In this document: piece by piece, positions 1-7,177 of the stretch
Position numbering within the stretch: the first letter of the stretch is position 1
How the letters are laid out: each line of letters opens with the position of its first letter
From: Cupriavidus plantarum
GTDB lineage: Bacteria > Pseudomonadota > Gammaproteobacteria > Burkholderiales > Burkholderiaceae
DNA length: 64,000 bases
Direction: 5' to 3'
NCBI RefSeq assembly: GCF_905397285.1
Contig: NZ_CAJPUX010000002.1
Location: 186,001 to 250,000, forward strand
Made by a program: the position numbers and the translations under genes
Notes under the pieces: generated by a model
What the model saw: only the letters and a program-made list of their open reading frames with translations
What the model was told of the DNA's origin: nothing
The model's database searches: none

Positions 1-820
1 GATCCAGCATCGTGCTGGCGAGGGCAAAGCGGTTGGCCAGCGCGTTGGCTTCGGTCAGCAGCGCCTTTTTGGCGTTGGCATCGGCCACGCTGCCGGCATT
101 GGCCACCACGTCCGTGGCCTTGACCGTGACATCCGTCGATTGCGCCGTGTCGTTGTTGAAGCTGAGGCGGCCTGCCAGACGCGCCGTGGCGTCGGCATAG
201 GTCAGCTTCTCCGATTGCATGAGGCGCACGACCTCGGTCGTCAGCGGGCTGATAACGACGTTGGCGCCGTTCAGAGACTGGTCCGGCGCGCTGCGCAGAA
301 CCATCTTCTTCGCGACGTTGGCGGACGTACCGCTCTGGTTCGGATCGGCGAACGTGCTGTTCGTGCCCACCGTGGCCACGAGGCTCGTGCCCGTGACGCT
401 TTGCGGCACCGTCAGCTTGAACGTGCCGTCGGCCGCGGTGGTCGTGCTGGCTTCGCCCTGATCGCAAACGCCATTGCCATTCACGTCGGCGCACACCGTG
501 GCGTTGCCATAGGCAATCGCCGTCGGCTTCTGGTCGACGTCGTCACCGGTGGTCGACTTGGCGTAATCGACGCCCGAGGCGCTCGAGGCGGCGGCGCCCA
601 TCGGGTTCTTCATGGCCGTGCCGACGACGCTGCCCTGTACGGTCACCGATGCCGGCGTCGTCGTGCCGCTGGTGCCGTTGCTGGCGCTTGAATCGTCACC
701 GCCGCATGCGGTCAGCAGCGCGGCCGCCGAAAGCGCGGTGAGGGCGGTGAGCGCGCCAATCGCGGCGCTGTGGGGCTTGGGGAATGGAGCCAGGTGACGA
801 TATGGCGTGTTCTTATGCAT
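1..820 (-). CDS. Secreted lipoprotein, partial (C-terminus beyond window)
   Basis: The reading frame opens with ATG at 818-820 and stays open to the window edge, about 273 residues. The N-terminus is a lipoprotein signal: MHKNTPYRH, a hydrophobic Ala/Leu stretch, then the lipobox LLTAC, followed by GGDDSS and a Ser/Thr/Gly linker. Residues near 110-135 read CADVNGNGVCDQGEASTT, which resembles the calcium-binding-like, SdrD/carboxypeptidase-regulatory-type beta modules seen in large exported lipoproteins. The part seen is therefore an outer-membrane-anchored N-terminal region. The functional domain lies outside the window, so no enzyme activity is assigned. The 5' side faces the dioxygenase gene divergently. 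Confidence 0.8.
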   Translation of the reverse strand, partial: MHKNTPYRHLAPFPKPHSAAIGALTALTALSAAALLTACGGDDSSASNGTSGTTTPASVTVQGSVVGTAMKNPMGAAASSASGVDYAKSTTGDDVDQKPTAIAYGNATVCADVNGNGVCDQGEASTTTAADGTFKLTVPQSVTGTSLVATVGTNSTFADPNQSGTSANVAKKMVLRSAPDQSLNGANVVISPLTTEVVRLMQSEKLTYADATARLAGRLSFNNDTAQSTDVTVKATDVVANAGSVADANAKKALLTEANALANRFALASTMLD

Positions 821-848
821 GACTGACCTCTGCGTGTAACGGCTAAGC

Positions 849-870
849 GTGGGATTTCTGTGGGATTTCT
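849..870. repeat. Tandem 11-bp duplication in divergent intergenic region
   Basis: Two perfect head-to-tail copies of GTGGGATTTCT lie about 30-50 bp upstream of the lipoprotein start, within the 246-bp gap before the dioxygenase gene. They could be a duplicated regulator site or a chance slip. Nothing else stands out in this gap. Confidence 0.5.
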
Positions 871-1066
871 CTGAGGGATAGCTGACGGAGGCATGCCGTC
901 GCGCCGTGTAGCGGCAGGCGCGATACTAGGTGTCGTAAATGACAATTTGATTTCATCTGAAACTATATGACGGGACGGTGGCTGAATGTCTGGACGTTGC
1001 GTCAGGTGAAATGCGCGGCAATAATGCGCGGCTGTTGCCATCCGGCGGGCGTCATGCCTCCCCACC

Positions 1067-2071
1067 ATGACCACTCAGCAGACCCAGCAGACCACCCAGC
1101 AGACCACCATCCATTTCTCGGACGCACTCGGCGACTGGATCGCGCGCAGCCTCGGGGCAGGGCATCCGCCAAAGGACATCGTGGACGCACTGGCCGCGCA
1201 GCAATTCGACGCCCACATTGCCGGACAACTCGTAGCCGCCATCGCGCAGTGCCTGCGCGATGGCTCGCCGCTGCCGCGCGGCGCGCTTACGTTGCCAGCC
1301 TCTTTGCCGCCCTCGTTGCCAGCCTCGTTGCCGCCCTCGTTGCCGCCCTCGTTGCCGGCCTCCGCGCAGGCGTCACCGGCCGGTGAGGGGCCGCGTATCG
1401 GCAAGGGGCCAGTGCTTGCGTCCGCTGACCGGGACGTGCGCGTGCTGTCGCGCATGGACGAGCCCCTGATCGTGGTGCTCGAGGGTGTCCTGAGCCATGA
1501 CGAGTGCGAGGCGTTGATCGAGACGGCCCGGCCGCGCCTCACCGCCTCGACGACCGTCGATCCGTCCACGGGCTTCGACATGGTCAGCGGCAACCGGACG
1601 AGCGAGGGCATGTTCTTCCGGCTCGAAGAGAACCCGCTGGTCGCGCGGCTCGACCGGCGGATCTCGGCGCTGATGGGCATGCCGGTAGAGAACGGCGAGG
1701 GGTTGCAGGTGCTGCGCTACGCGGAGGGCGCCCGCAGCGCCCCCCATTTCGACTTCCTGCTGCCGACCAATGCCGCCAACCAGGCGTCGATCGCGCGCAG
1801 CGGCCAGCGGGTGAGCACGCTGGTGATCTACCTCAATGACGTGCGCGGCGGCGGCGATACCGTGTTTCCGGAGCTCGGCTTCGGGGTAGCCCCGCGGCGG
1901 GGCAATGGGGTCTATTTCGAGTACTGCGACGCGCGTAACCAGCTCGACGCGCGGACGTTACATGCGGGGTCGGAGGTGACGGCCGGCGAAAAATGGGTGG
2001 TGACCAAATGGATGCGGCAGCGGCGGTTTGTGCCAGCCGGGCTGGACGCTGTCGCCGCCGGCGGGATGTAG
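1067..2071 (+). CDS. 2-oxoglutarate/Fe(II) dioxygenase, prolyl 4-hydroxylase alpha-like
   Basis: Protein of 334 residues. The C-terminal ~200 residues form a 2OG-Fe(II) oxygenase fold of the prolyl-4-hydroxylase type. The iron ligands are His227 and Asp229 (HFD motif) and distal His299. The 2-oxoglutarate-binding Lys309 lies in AGEKW. The segments STLVIYLNDV and GGGDTVFPELG are family hallmarks. The first ~60 residues form a helical, Gln/Thr-started region. A linker (about residues 76-105) is made of repeated Leu-Pro-(Pro/Ala)-Ser units encoded by 12-bp DNA repeats. There is no signal peptide, so it is cytoplasmic. The substrate is unknown; bacterial members modify prolines or small molecules. 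No strong Shine-Dalgarno is visible before the chosen ATG. Confidence 0.85.
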   Translation: MTTQQTQQTTQQTTIHFSDALGDWIARSLGAGHPPKDIVDALAAQQFDAHIAGQLVAAIAQCLRDGSPLPRGALTLPASLPPSLPASLPPSLPPSLPASAQASPAGEGPRIGKGPVLASADRDVRVLSRMDEPLIVVLEGVLSHDECEALIETARPRLTASTTVDPSTGFDMVSGNRTSEGMFFRLEENPLVARLDRRISALMGMPVENGEGLQVLRYAEGARSAPHFDFLLPTNAANQASIARSGQRVSTLVIYLNDVRGGGDTVFPELGFGVAPRRGNGVYFEYCDARNQLDARTLHAGSEVTAGEKWVVTKWMRQRRFVPAGLDAVAAGGM

Positions 2072-2118
2072 ACCGGTCCAGGGCGGCTTCGCACAAGAAA
2101 CGGTTCGCCCAAAAGAAA

Positions 2119-2147
2119 TACCCCGACGCGCGGGGGCCGTCGGGGTA
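2119..2147. terminator. Hairpin between convergent genes
   Basis: A 9-bp perfect stem (TACCCCGAC / GTCGGGGTA) with an 11-nt GC-rich loop lies 48 bp after the dioxygenase stop. On the minus strand the stem is followed by a T-rich run (TATTTCTTTT), so it fits an intrinsic terminator for the trehalase operon. It may also stop plus-strand reading. Confidence 0.6.
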
Positions 2148-2222
2148 CCAAGAGTTGCCAAGTGCGTTCGGGCCGTGTCGATACGACCCGACGCAGAGTG
2201 TGACGCGTCGGGCGCGGCCCGC

Positions 2223-2244
2223 CAATAACTCAGCTGAGTTATTG
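2223..2244. promoter_or_regulatory. 22-bp perfect palindrome, candidate operator
   Basis: The half site CAATAACTCAG is followed directly by its exact reverse complement CTGAGTTATTG. It is AT-rich in a very GC-rich context and resembles operators of dimeric (for example MarR- or TetR-type) repressors. It lies between two convergent genes, so which gene it would control is unclear. The rest of the 2148-2404 gap shows no gene. Confidence 0.45.
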
Positions 2245-2404
2245 CATGAACTTGGCGCATGTTTGGTGGAAAACCCCGATAAATGGGATCGCATTGCAAC
2301 ATTCCGAACAAGAGAACGCGATTCCATGCAATGTTAAAAAAAGTCGGTCCGGTTACTCCCCAAACGTGCACCCGCAAGCCATTTGACGCTGCCGTCGGCG
2401 ATCG

Positions 2405-4120
2405 TCATCCGTTGCGGTCGGGCTGCCCCGCGCGGCTGTCCATCGCGGGATGATCGGGATAATGCTGCAGTAGCGCGCTCACAACACCGTTGGTCCAGCC
2501 GAAGCCGTCCTGCAACGGATACTCCCCGCCGTCCCCGCCTTCGGCCCCATCGCTGTTCCGCTGCAGCCGGTATTTCTCGACGAGCTTGAACTCCCGCGTG
2601 TAGAGACTGGCGACCGTCGCGAGCCAGCGGCTCGCGATGTCGTCCGCCAGCGCATCGAGCCCGTAGTGGCGCAGGCCCCTGACGCCGATCCATTGCAGCG
2701 GCGCCCAGCCGTTCGGGCGATCCCACTGCTGTCCGGACGTGAATTCCGTAGTAGCCAGACCGCCGTCTTCGAGCAGCCGGACGGCTACCGCCTCCGCCAC
2801 GCGCGTCGCCTGCTCGGAGGTGGCGAGGCGGACAAACAAGGGCATCAGCGTGGCGGCCGAGAGGTGCGGGCGGCGTTCGCCGGTGTGCCAGTCCACATCG
2901 AGGAAGGTGCCCGTGGCATCGTCCCACATTGCGGTATTCATGGCCGCTGCACGGCGAGCGGCGGCATCCTCGTAGCGGGCCGCGCCGACGGCATCGCCCG
3001 CGGCAGCCGAGAGTTCGGCGAGGTTCATCTCGGCGTGCCATAGCAGCGCGTTGAGGTCCACGGGCAGGATGGAGGTCGTGCGGATGGTCGCGAGGTCGGC
3101 ATCCAGCGTAGCGTTCGTACCATCGACGACACCCGGCGCATCGCACCAGCGGGAACTGAAGTCCCAGCCGGACTCCGCCGCGGCGCGCAGGTCGCGGAAC
3201 ACCAGGTGGGCAGGGCGTCCGCTGCGCCGGGCGGTTTCGATATCCTCCAGATACGCTTCCTCGCGCGGGTGCGCGCGGTCGTCCCAGTATCGGTTGAGCA
3301 CGTGCCCGTCCGGCAGCATCACCACGCGGCGATGCGCGGAACCGGGCCGCAGGAACGACACACCGTCCATCCAGAATGCGTACTCCTGCCGGAGCTGCGG
3401 AAGATAGGCGAGCGCGTCTTCGATGCCATGCTCCTCGAACAGATCGATCATCAGCGTGAACACGGGCGGCTGGGATCGGCTCAGGTAGTACGTGCGGGTA
3501 CCGTTCGGAATCAGGCCGTACGTGTCGAGCAGGTATGCGAAGTTGTCCGCCATGTCCCGCATCAGGTCGTGGCGGCCGCTGGCCGACAACCCGAGCATCG
3601 TGAAGTACGAATCCCAGTAATAGAGCTCGCGGAAGCGGCCGCCCGGAACGACGTAGGGCTTCGGCAATGGCAGCAGCGAACACAGCGGCGGATGCTCGCT
3701 GGGCTCGCGCGTCAGCACCGGCCACAGGTCGTCGATGTGCTGGCGCAGGGAACTGTTTGGGTCGGACTCGTAGTGATCGTCGGGGAGTTGCTCCCGCGCG
3801 AAATGCGCGTCAACGAAACGCGCAAGCGAGAAGTCTGGCGTGTCGCGCTGTTCCCGATATCGTGCGAGGATGACCTCGGGCGGTTCGAGCGGCGCGCAGT
3901 CCGGAAACGTCTTGCTGTCGGCGAACAGGCCGCTCGACTGGATGTCGACGAACAGCTCCGCGTAGCGTTCGGCTGGCGACACGGCATCGGCGGCGGCACA
4001 ACCGTGCAGCGTGCGCGGTTCGGGGCAAGGCAGGTGGGTGACGGACGGCGCCAGCGAATGGCAGTGCGCGTGGCGCGGCGCGGGACCGGGCGGATGCCCC
4101 ACCGGGTTATTGTTCTGCAT
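2405..4120 (-). CDS. treA: Trehalase, glycoside hydrolase family 37
   Basis: Hydrolyses trehalose to two glucose molecules. The 571-residue protein carries both GH37 signatures: PGGRFRELYYWD at residues 159-170 and QWDRPNGWAP at 465-474. By family comparison the acid is Asp320 (SGWDFSSRW) and the base is Glu515 (LVEKYRL). No clear signal peptide is seen in the Asn/Pro/His-rich first 45 residues, so a cytoplasmic TreF-like location is likely, although the N-terminus is atypical. The start codon overlaps the end of the upstream SDR gene by 14 bp, so translation is probably coupled. With the SDR it would make gluconolactone from trehalose. Confidence 0.93.
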   Translation of the reverse strand: MQNNNPVGHPPGPAPRHAHCHSLAPSVTHLPCPEPRTLHGCAAADAVSPAERYAELFVDIQSSGLFADSKTFPDCAPLEPPEVILARYREQRDTPDFSLARFVDAHFAREQLPDDHYESDPNSSLRQHIDDLWPVLTREPSEHPPLCSLLPLPKPYVVPGGRFRELYYWDSYFTMLGLSASGRHDLMRDMADNFAYLLDTYGLIPNGTRTYYLSRSQPPVFTLMIDLFEEHGIEDALAYLPQLRQEYAFWMDGVSFLRPGSAHRRVVMLPDGHVLNRYWDDRAHPREEAYLEDIETARRSGRPAHLVFRDLRAAAESGWDFSSRWCDAPGVVDGTNATLDADLATIRTTSILPVDLNALLWHAEMNLAELSAAAGDAVGAARYEDAAARRAAAMNTAMWDDATGTFLDVDWHTGERRPHLSAATLMPLFVRLATSEQATRVAEAVAVRLLEDGGLATTEFTSGQQWDRPNGWAPLQWIGVRGLRHYGLDALADDIASRWLATVASLYTREFKLVEKYRLQRNSDGAEGGDGGEYPLQDGFGWTNGVVSALLQHYPDHPAMDSRAGQPDRNG

Positions 4121-4877
4121 AGTTCCAGAGCAGGCCGCCGTCGACGTACAGCGTGGTGCCGGTCATATACGCGGCATCGTCGCTGGCCAGGAAAGCGGCG
4201 AGGCCCGCGACGTCGGTCGGCTGACCGAGGCGTCCGAGCGGAATGTTCTTCAGCAGCGCGCTCACTGCGGCCGGGTCCGACATGAGGTTGCGGTTGATCG
4301 GCGTTTCGATGGCGCCGGGCGCGATATTGTTCACCGTGATGCCGAGCGGCGCGAGCTCGATCGCCAGATTGCGCATCATCATGCGCAGGCCCCCTTTGCT
4401 GGCGCAATAGCTCGTGAAGTGTGGGAACGGAAGTTCTTCGTGGACCGAGCTGATATTGATGACGCGTCCGCCCGGTTGCCCTCGTTGCCGCAGATGGCGG
4501 ACGAATGCCTGCGTCAGGAAGAACGGACCCTTGAGGTTGGTGGCGAGCACGCGATCGTAGTCCTCTTCGGACACGTCGGTGAAGGCGGCGCGAATTTCCA
4601 CGCCGGCGTTGTTGACGAGGATATCGATGGGGCCGGCGGCCTGCACCGCCGCATCCATCATCGTGCGCGCGTCGGCGACGTTGCCGACGTCGCCGCTGAC
4701 GAGGTATGCCTGTCGCCCTGTCCGCCTGAGTTCTTCGATCGCCGCCTGGGCCTGGGCGTTGTCATGGTGCGCGGCCACGACGATGTTCGCCCCTTCCTGC
4801 GCGAGGCGCAGGGCGATGGCCTGACCGATGCCGGTCGCGGCGCCCGTCACGAGCGCGGTCTTGCCTTGCAGTCGCAT
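4107..4877 (-). CDS. SDR oxidoreductase, glucose 1-dehydrogenase-like
   Basis: A 256-residue classical short-chain dehydrogenase. It shows the nucleotide-binding TGAATGIG near residue 11, NNAG, a Ser-Tyr-Lys catalytic set (NISSVHEELPFPHF, then SYCASKGG) and the C-terminal YVDGG. The SVHE...P.PHF.SYCASKGG stretch is typical of bacterial glucose 1-dehydrogenases, which oxidise beta-D-glucose to gluconolactone. The start MRLQGKTALVTG is chosen because GAAAGGG lies just upstream and SDRs begin this way; a longer frame exists to 4931. The gene overlaps treA downstream and follows the aroK-like gene by 82 bp. Substrate is inferred from similarity and from the trehalase neighbour. Confidence 0.8.
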   Translation of the reverse strand: MRLQGKTALVTGAATGIGQAIALRLAQEGANIVVAAHHDNAQAQAAIEELRRTGRQAYLVSGDVGNVADARTMMDAAVQAAGPIDILVNNAGVEIRAAFTDVSEEDYDRVLATNLKGPFFLTQAFVRHLRQRGQPGGRVINISSVHEELPFPHFTSYCASKGGLRMMMRNLAIELAPLGITVNNIAPGAIETPINRNLMSDPAAVSALLKNIPLGRLGQPTDVAGLAAFLASDDAAYMTGTTLYVDGGLLWNYAEQ

Positions 4878-4959
4878 GAAAGCCCTTTCGCATGGAAGCC
4901 GATCACAGTGAGAGTGACCGATGTCGGGCAAAGTTCACGGCGGCGGTCTGACTCTTGTG

Positions 4960-5505
4960 TCAGCCAAAGCCGCATGGCGTGGGGCCCGGCGGCTCCAGTC
5001 CCAGCAGCCGCAGCACCATGGTGGCTGCCTGTTCCACGCTGCCCTGATGGGCGGGCATGACGAGGTGAGCCAATTCCCGATAGATCGGTTCGCGGGCGCG
5101 GTACAGCGCTTCGATGCGCGCGCGGGGATTCTCGCCTTGCAGCAATGGCCGGTTCCGGTTGCGCCGCGTGCGGCGCCACACTTCGGCCAGCGAGGCATCG
5201 AGATATACGACGCGCCCCCGCGTTCGCAGCATTTCGCGATTTTCGGGCCGTAACACCGCCCCGCCGCCCGTGGCGAGCACGATCCCACGCTGCTGCGTCA
5301 ACTCATCGAGCATCCGCGTCTCGCGCCGCCGGAACCCCTCCTCTCCCTCGACCTCGAAGATCGTCGGAATCCGCACGCCGCAGCGCGACTCGATCTCATG
5401 ATCGGTATCGAAAAATGGCCGATCGAGCCGGCGGGCCACCGCGCGCCCAATGGTGGTTTTGCCGGCGCCCATGAATCCGATGAGGAATAGATTGTCGTCG
5501 TCCAA
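4960..5505 (-). CDS. aroK: Shikimate kinase
   Basis: A 181-residue P-loop kinase that phosphorylates shikimate in chorismate synthesis. It has Walker [10 protein letters not shown] near residues 10-18, the shikimate-binding DTDHEIE, the [14 protein letters not shown] segment, the ATGGGAV motif and the lid RNRNRPLL. The length fits the family. The start codon is TTG with a weak ribosome site. It is first in a minus-strand group with the glucose-dehydrogenase-like SDR and trehalase. It is not beside aroB, where the housekeeping copy usually sits, so it may be a second copy (inference). Confidence 0.85.
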   Translation of the reverse strand: MDDDNLFLIGFMGAGKTTIGRAVARRLDRPFFDTDHEIESRCGVRIPTIFEVEGEEGFRRRETRMLDELTQQRGIVLATGGGAVLRPENREMLRTRGRVVYLDASLAEVWRRTRRNRNRPLLQGENPRARIEALYRAREPIYRELAHLVMPAHQGSVEQAATMVLRLLGLEPPGPTPCGFG

Positions 5506-5637
5506 GATCGTTGTCGCCGCCCATTCGAGCGACGTGTCGTGCGCTTTCGCAACGGTATCACGATGGCGTCATGAATCAAGGGGGGAAAACGAAGGCTGGC
5601 ACCGGAAAGGCATATTCCCTGGGGTCGTGGAGCGCTC

Positions 5638-5665
5638 GTGACATTGCGCTGGTGACATTACGCTG
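5638..5665. repeat. 14-bp tandem repeat in 317-bp intergenic gap
   Basis: Two head-to-tail copies of GTGACATT(G/A)CGCTG are followed by a third partial GTGA. They lie in the 5506-5822 region between the divergent shikimate kinase and UdgX genes. No convincing gene is present in this gap. Confidence 0.5.
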
Positions 5666-5822
5666 GTGAATCGCTAATGGCTGACGGTAAAAATTTCGCG
5701 ATTGCGAACGGCTTCCCGCTCGATTCACGGCGTTGCCTCGCGCAGACCGGGCGTTCCGGGCTGGCTGGCCCCTGGCACGCGTCTTGATCCGGCCCTGGAT
5801 ACCGCAGCCAGAAGATGTTCCC

Positions 5823-6434
5823 ATGACCTCCAGGACCAGCGACCCACCCGCCGATAAGCCGCATATCGATGCCTGCCGCCGTTGCGAATTGTGGCGCGAT
5901 GCGACGCAGGGCGTGCCCGGCGAAGGGCCGCGGCGGGCGCGGGTGATGGTGGTGGGGGAGCAACCGGGGGACAAGGAGGACCTTCAGGGCGCGCCGTTCG
6001 TCGGGCCTGCCGGCCATCTCCTCGACGAAGCGTTGCGCCGCGCGGGTCTCGCCCGCGAGAGTGTGTTCATGACCAATGCGGTCAAGCATTTCAAGTTCGA
6101 GATGCGGGGCAAGCGGCGGTTGCACAAGACGCCGGGGCAACGCGAGGTCGAGGCCTGTTCGTACTGGCTCGAACGGGAAATCCACGACGTGAATCCGGAG
6201 ATCATCGTCGTGCTGGGGGCCACGGCGGCCAAGGCGGTGCTCGGCGAAAAGCGTGTCACGCTCGCTTCGCTGATGGATCAGGCGGTCGAACACGATGGGC
6301 GGATCGTCATTGCCACCTACCACCCTTCGTTCGTCTTGCGCCAACGCGACGATACCTCGCGGGAGGCGGCGTTCGAACGCATCGTGAAGAGCCTGCGACA
6401 GGCGGTGCGGGCTGCGGCCAGGCACACGGGCTGA
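5823..6434 (+). CDS. udgX: UdgX-type uracil-DNA glycosylase
   Basis: A 203-residue uracil-DNA glycosylase of the UdgX class, which removes uracil and becomes covalently linked to the DNA. Motif 1 GEQPGD (45-50) is followed by GAPFVGPAG. The diagnostic loop KRRLH occupies 97-101; family studies assign the covalent bond to the loop His (here His101). Iron-sulfur ligands visible are Cys18 and Cys21 (CRRC) and one later Cys in EACSYW. The cysteine found in family-4 enzymes after TNAVK is His89 here, as in UdgX sequences generally. The C-terminal YHPSF motif is present. The start MTSRTSD is chosen over an upstream Arg/Pro-rich extension that does not match the family. Confidence 0.88.
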   Translation: MTSRTSDPPADKPHIDACRRCELWRDATQGVPGEGPRRARVMVVGEQPGDKEDLQGAPFVGPAGHLLDEALRRAGLARESVFMTNAVKHFKFEMRGKRRLHKTPGQREVEACSYWLEREIHDVNPEIIVVLGATAAKAVLGEKRVTLASLMDQAVEHDGRIVIATYHPSFVLRQRDDTSREAAFERIVKSLRQAVRAAARHTG

Positions 6435-6546
6435 CAACATGCGCAACCCTTGCTTTCGATCAATTCACTGACACAACCTGACACGTTTTCCGGGGCCTTT
6501 TCGCGGCACTATCGCGGTTCCTTGATCCACTTCAAAGGAGATCGCG

Positions 6547-6777
6547 ATGAAGACATTGGTTCTGGAAGACGTCGATATCAAGCTTTTCCGAAGCATTCGC
6601 AATGACTCGGAGGAGCTTGAGATGACCATTGAGGAAAGGCATTACGAGATTGTTCGGGGAAGGATGAATGGAACGCTGCATCGTTCCCTCATCGAGGCCC
6701 TGATGGCTGAGCCTTTGCTCAAGACAGAGGAGGACGTTCGCGCCTGGGACGAAGTCATGGCCGATATCAGGAGGTGA
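6547..6777 (+). CDS. Small antitoxin-like protein
   Basis: A 76-residue acidic protein (MKTLVLEDV...DIRR) with AAAGGAG seven bases before the ATG. Its stop codon is embedded in AGGAGGTGA, which serves as the ribosome site of the next reading frame, a PIN-toxin start. This overlap is the usual layout of VapBC-type antitoxin-toxin operons. No recognised DNA-binding motif is obvious by eye, so the antitoxin role rests on the toxin remnant and the spacing. Confidence 0.55.
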   Translation: MKTLVLEDVDIKLFRSIRNDSEELEMTIEERHYEIVRGRMNGTLHRSLIEALMAEPLLKTEEDVRAWDEVMADIRR

Positions 6778-6779
6778 AC

Positions 6780-6851
6780 ATGTACCTCGTTGACACGAAC
6801 GTGCTTTGCGAAATGTCCAGGCCTTACCCGGACGCTCGCGTGAAGGAGTAG
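6780..6851 (+). pseudogene. Truncated VapC-type PIN toxin remnant
   Basis: Twenty-three codons read MYLVDTNVLCEMSRPYPDAR and then VKE-stop. The first half matches the conserved start of PIN-domain RNases (M-Y-L-V-D-T-N-V-L), including the first catalytic Asp. A normal toxin is about 130-140 residues, so over 80% is missing and the remaining PIN acids are gone. The ribosome site AGGAGG is intact. The reading frame leads straight into a different small gene, which points to an internal deletion. Confidence 0.7.
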
Positions 6852-6862
6852 GAGCCACACAC

Positions 6863-7054
6863 ATGGAAAAAATCACGCTGTCCATTACGGTCGAGGATGA
6901 GATTTACGAGAAGCTTTGTGCAGCGGCGGAGAAGGAAGGGGTAACGGTGGAGCAGTATCACCTGGAATTGCTCGAGGACGCCTATCCGCAGGCGGTCTCC
7001 TGGCCGCGCCCAGCGCGTGCGGGTCGGGATCGGGATCCTTCGCTATATCCGTAA
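6863..7054 (+). CDS. Small hypothetical protein, RHH-like start
   Basis: A 63-residue protein (MEKITLSITVEDEIYEKL...). GTAGGAG lies about ten bases upstream and overlaps the stop of the toxin remnant. The first 45 residues look like a short beta strand plus two helices, as in ribbon-helix-helix antitoxins. The last 15 are Arg/Pro-rich and unlike that fold, so the 3' end may be frame-shifted or non-native. Function is not recognised. Confidence 0.45.
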   Translation: MEKITLSITVEDEIYEKLCAAAEKEGVTVEQYHLELLEDAYPQAVSWPRPARAGRDRDPSLYP

Positions 7055-7177
7055 CGTATCGATACCGCAGGAAACATATATTTTACGTGCCAATCCCCCG
7101 GTGATACCGTCACGGTCCAAAGCGAAATACCAGTGAAGCCGGCCATTCGACCGGATACACATGGAGGAGACCAGACC

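Noticed and set aside
2292..2333. Inverted repeat CATTGCA ... TGCAATG as a terminator
   Set aside because: Stem is short with a 28-base loop; the A-run lies on the wrong side for a minus-strand terminator and gives no T-run on the plus strand.
2334..3725. A 463-codon open frame in another frame of the trehalase gene
   Set aside because: Arg/Ala/Pro-rich translation without any motif; the overlapping trehalase frame has both GH37 signatures.
5571..5669. A 32-codon frame (MNQGGKTKAG...) before udgX
   Set aside because: No ribosome site and it consists partly of the 14-bp tandem repeat.
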